DNA of 17,254 nucleotides. It comes from Leptospiraceae bacterium. Its GTDB lineage: Bacteria; Spirochaetota; Leptospiria; Turneriellales; Turneriellaceae. The translations under genes were made by a program, and so were the position numbers. The DNA lies in the NCBI GenBank assembly GCA_016788945.1, contig JAEUSA010000244.1, positions 1-17,254 of the forward strand. The letters run 5' to 3'. Positions 14,812 to 17,254 of the stretch are shown piece after piece (within the stretch, counting starts at the first letter, position 1; the number at the start of each line of letters is the position of its first letter). The notes under the pieces were generated by a model. It was given only the letters and a program-made list of their open reading frames with translations. It did not search any database and was not told where the DNA came from.

Positions 14812-15045
14812 TCAATTCAGAAAAGATTCGCTGCGGGTAAGCACTGGTTTTTGCAAGTTCGCGAGCAGTTCTGCCGCATCAATTTTATACCCGAGATCTT
14901 GCGCGGTTGAGGCGTAGAACGCGATGACATGCCGCAGGCGGGCACGTGCTTGTTCTGCGTCACCGCCATACGTGTAGACATCCAGCTCAGGGCAAGAGGC
15001 GACAAACTCGCCGTCTTTTTCGTATACGCGTATGCTCAGATCCAC
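14812..15045 (-). CDS. HicB-like antitoxin-fold protein, no HicA partner
   Basis: The 77-residue protein starts at GTG with GAGA about seven bases upstream. Its N-terminal 50 residues follow the HicB partial RNase-H fold: a strand DLSIRVYEKDGEFVASCPEL, then DVYTYGGDAEQARARLRHVI, matching the 'f....-dg.y.a..pel.gv.tqGdt..eA..nl.eai' pattern. HicB normally neutralises the small mRNA interferase HicA. No HicA-sized frame lies on either side: 110 bases upstream and 34 downstream. The short C-terminus leaves no room for a usual DNA-binding domain. Stand-alone HicB-like proteins are common and may have other roles or a distant toxin. Confidence 0.7.
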   Translation of the reverse strand: MDLSIRVYEKDGEFVASCPELDVYTYGGDAEQARARLRHVIAFYASTAQDLGYKIDAAELLANLQKPVLTRSESFLN

Positions 15046-15091
15046 CCTTTATTCTCGGTGCAACCACTTGCATTACATGAGAAAAAAGCTC

Positions 15092-15107
15092 TATGTGAAG
15101 TGACATA
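15092..15107. promoter_or_regulatory. Imperfect palindrome upstream of the HicB-like gene
   Basis: TATGT (15092-15096) mirrors ACATA (15103-15107), with one further matching pair inside. It lies 46 bases upstream of the HicB-like GTG, in the only gap in this stretch long enough for a promoter, and could be an operator. No clear -35/-10 pair is visible. Confidence 0.25.
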
Positions 15108-15155
15108 AGAACGCTTACCGCTTAGCGCGGGGCTAAAATTAACGGAGGGGAAAGA

Positions 15156-15938
15156 TCAGGAAGCCCGGGTGCGCGGTGCGAAGCGCTTCGCAATCCACGA
15201 AGAAACGGTATGAAAATGCCGTGCCGCATCGTAAATCGCCGGATAAACAAGCACCGATTCTTTTTTGTCATAGGCTTCAACAATCTTCTCTGCCATGGTA
15301 TAGCGGTCACCAACGGGCATATAACGTGCGGCGAGATTCTCATCGAGGTTCGCGCGCGCACCTTGCGCCAGCGATGTATCGATGGGGCCCGGATATACGG
15401 TGAGAATATGCACACCGCTACCTTCGACTTCGGTTCCGGTTATTTCAGAGATTTGCCCAAGACCGGCTTTCGATGCCCCATACCATGAACAGCCGGGCAA
15501 AATCGTTTTGCCGGCCATGCTCGCGATGTTAATGATGCCACCTTTGCCACGCCGCAGCATGTCAGGTAGAACCGTATGCATGAGCCGAACCGGCGCGAGC
15601 AGGTTCAGATTCATCGTCAGCATACCTTTTTCCCAGCTCATTTGCGAAAAATCTTCAACGAGCATGATTCCGGCATTGTTGACGAGTAACTCGATATCAC
15701 CCATGTCTTCACGCGCCCTGCGCACAATGTCGGGCAATGCATCAATTTCGGTGAGGTCTGCCGCAACGCCGTGTGCGCGAATGCCTCTAGCCGTCAGCCT
15801 TTCGCATGCCTGCTGCAGGCTGTGCTGGTTCTTGTCAATAATGGTAAATCCGGCGGATGGATACTTACGGTGAAGGCATTCAACCGTAGCTTCGCCTATT
15901 CCCGTTGCCGCTCCGGTGATAAATACATGCATGGGCAT
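15156..15938 (-). CDS. Short-chain dehydrogenase/reductase (classical SDR)
   Basis: The 260-residue protein is a cytoplasmic NAD(P)(H)-dependent oxidoreductase. Motifs in order are the cofactor loop TGAATGIG at residues 8-15, DL near 61-62, NNAG at 87-90, the catalytic Ser140 in NIASMAG, Tyr153 and Lys157 in YGASKAG, and YPGPIDT after the active site. Asp35 at the end of the second strand (IIDKNQ) suggests a preference for NAD(H), an inference. The C-terminal segment (SVLVYPAIYDAARHFHTVSSWIAKRF) resembles SDRs with a lipophilic substrate or membrane contact. The substrate is unknown. The second in-frame ATG at 15932 is equally possible. It lies 61 bases downstream of the phosphatase gene on the same strand, so they may share a transcript. 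Confidence 0.9.
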   Translation of the reverse strand: MPMHVFITGAATGIGEATVECLHRKYPSAGFTIIDKNQHSLQQACERLTARGIRAHGVAADLTEIDALPDIVRRAREDMGDIELLVNNAGIMLVEDFSQMSWEKGMLTMNLNLLAPVRLMHTVLPDMLRRGKGGIINIASMAGKTILPGCSWYGASKAGLGQISEITGTEVEGSGVHILTVYPGPIDTSLAQGARANLDENLAARYMPVGDRYTMAEKIVEAYDKKESVLVYPAIYDAARHFHTVSSWIAKRFAPRTRAS

Positions 15939-15999
15939 GCAAATCGGAATCTTTCCCGTGCGGACAAGCCTTTATGCGATAGGGACCCCGCGGTGTTCT

Positions 16000-17254
16000 T
16001 CAGGTCGTGCTGGCAGTCTGTGCCTGTAGTTCGTCGAGCAGATTGCGCAACGATTTATCTTCGGGGTTTAAGAGCAGCGCCTTTTCCCATGCGTCCATCG
16101 CTTCTTTTTTCATCCGCAACTTATAAAAAATGTTTCCGAGCGACTTGTAGGTGGGCGCCGCTTCGTGCCCGAGCCGCAATGCCTTCTCGAGACTCTCTTT
16201 CGCGAGATTAAGCTGGCCGTCGTTGAGCTGAATGCGGCTCAACAATATATAGTACTGGGGAACATTTTCGATGTTGAGCTCAGACGAAGTCTCCTGCAGA
16301 GCGGTTGCCGCCCCGGCGAAATCTTTCTTTTGTATGAGCAGCTTCACCTTCGAGAGGCGTTCTTTTACCGACATACCGCCTGAACTCTCCAAGCGCTGGC
16401 GTTCGATCGGCTGGGGATTAAAACCGAGCACCTCAATTCGGATTATCGAAAGGTCATCAGAGAAGCCACCGACACTCTGCAGGGTCTCGACGGTTTTCTG
16501 CATGCTGCCGTGGCCGCGCAATATGATATCGAGAATCGCCTTTTCATCTTCATTGATGATGCGGCTTTTTCCGTCTTCGGCTTCTTTGAGTACGATATCG
16601 TCGCGACCGTCAGACGCTAAAAACAACACATCACCGACTTGAAAGGAAAATTCTTTCACGGTGAGCGCATGCCCCGGAATATCTGCGCCGAGTTTGCGCA
16701 ACATGAGATCTTGCTCGATAAAATCAGGTTTGTTATCGCGGAACAAGATTGTCCAAGGATGTTCCGCATTGATATAGAAGGCATTACCGTTGTGCTCATT
16801 CAGCAGCAAAAAGACCCCCGAAACGAGCATCGAACCGTCGAAAGACAAGAAGATATTGTGCAGTTCGCGGTACATGCGCATCAACCATTCGCGCGGTGAA
16901 GTTTCGAGCACACGGTTATTGGCCGTCGACGAGGCGATAATCGTGTTAATCGCGGTGCCGTAGACGATTGCGCCTCCTGCACCCTGAATCGACTTACCCA
17001 TTGCGTCGGCATTGGTGGCAAACAGATAGCGGTTCACCGCACCGTCGGCTTCGCGAAATAAAAGGTTGGCGGTAATGCATATGTCGCCGCCGATTTCGCC
17101 CTTTTTGTCGCGGAACGAAAATTCTTTCTTCTGCTTCAGATAGAATTCGGTCTTGATGAACTCTGACGAATTGCGGTTAATACACAGGGGTTTAAACAAA
17201 AAAGTCGTCAAGTAATAGTCGGCATCCTGCTGTTCTTTGAGCCGCGAAACCTCA
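16000..17254 (-). CDS. SpoIIE-type PP2C phosphatase with C-terminal TPRs (5' end outside window)
   Basis: A TTG at 17211 could start a 403-residue protein, but the frame stays open to the right edge and the extra codons read EVSRLKEQQDADYYLTTFL, a normal lead-in to this domain. I therefore take the gene as truncated by the window, with a sensor or coiled-coil part outside. The SpoIIE domain shows FSFRDKKGEIGGDICI, ATNADAMGKSIQGAGGA, ASDGRDD and GFSDDLSII, giving the acidic metal ligands of PP2C serine phosphatases. After a linker come about three TPRs (from SVKERLSKVKLLIQKKDFAG to the end, including KSLGNIFYKLRMKKEAMDAW). Such proteins often dephosphorylate anti-anti-sigma factors; none is visible here. 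DAMGKS in place of D-x-x-G-H-G is the form I recall from leptospires. Confidence 0.88.
   Translation of the reverse strand, partial: EVSRLKEQQDADYYLTTFLFKPLCINRNSSEFIKTEFYLKQKKEFSFRDKKGEIGGDICITANLLFREADGAVNRYLFATNADAMGKSIQGAGGAIVYGTAINTIIASSTANNRVLETSPREWLMRMYRELHNIFLSFDGSMLVSGVFLLLNEHNGNAFYINAEHPWTILFRDNKPDFIEQDLMLRKLGADIPGHALTVKEFSFQVGDVLFLASDGRDDIVLKEAEDGKSRIINEDEKAILDIILRGHGSMQKTVETLQSVGGFSDDLSIIRIEVLGFNPQPIERQRLESSGGMSVKERLSKVKLLIQKKDFAGAATALQETSSELNIENVPQYYILLSRIQLNDGQLNLAKESLEKALRLGHEAAPTYKSLGNIFYKLRMKKEAMDAWEKALLLNPEDKSLRNLLDELQAQTASTT

Noticed and set aside
15156..15938. FabG (3-oxoacyl-ACP reductase) for the SDR
   Set aside because: The SDR motifs are general; no fatty-acid synthesis gene is adjacent and the long hydrophobic C-terminus is not FabG-like, so a named function is not justified.

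Overview
The window looks like a chromosomal segment of a Gram-negative, lipoprotein-rich bacterium of moderate GC content. My best guess is a spirochaete of the Leptospira/Turneriella type. This rests on several lipoproteins with loose lipoboxes, a FecR-domain lipoprotein, a SpoIIE-type phosphatase with C-terminal TPRs, a CHAT protease and a CCA-less tRNA gene. It is an inference from gene content, not a database match. No insertion sequence, prophage or CRISPR array is visible.

Layout, left to right. (1) 2-118 is the tail of an unidentified plus-strand gene. (2) 145-4199, minus strand: a tight run of envelope genes. A single-pass membrane protein, a small lipoprotein, a larger lipoprotein of a family I recall from Bacteroidetes, and a Rossmann-fold protein overlap by 1-4 bases. 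A FecR-domain lipoprotein follows. (3) 4253-5495, plus strand: a YhhQ-type queuosine-precursor transporter overlaps by 8 bases a short nucleoside phosphorylase/hydrolase-like protein, a possible queuine-salvage pair. (4) 5469-9349, minus strand: a long-chain acyl-CoA synthetase, then a CHAT-domain (caspase-like) protease with an unfamiliar C-terminal half. A perfect 14-bp stem-loop between them buries the likely ribosome-binding site of the CHAT gene. (5) 9475-12424, plus strand: a lipoprotein, a plant-type short RNase Z, a YgjP-like metallopeptidase and RdgB, closely packed. (6) 12461-14777, plus strand: tRNA-Arg(CCU), peptide chain release factor 1 and an FtsW/RodA-family glycan polymerase. 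(7) 14779-17254: a bidirectional hairpin terminator, then on the minus strand an orphan HicB-like antitoxin, a short-chain dehydrogenase and the C-terminal part of a SpoIIE-type phosphatase that runs off the right edge.

Functionally the plus-strand block 9475-14777 is housekeeping: tRNA processing, nucleotide-pool cleaning, translation termination and cell-wall synthesis. The minus-strand block 145-4199 is an envelope operon of unknown role. The most promising leads for something new are the hairpin-gated CHAT protease, the transporter/nucleosidase pair, and a tRNA-5'-half-like hairpin directly before prfA.
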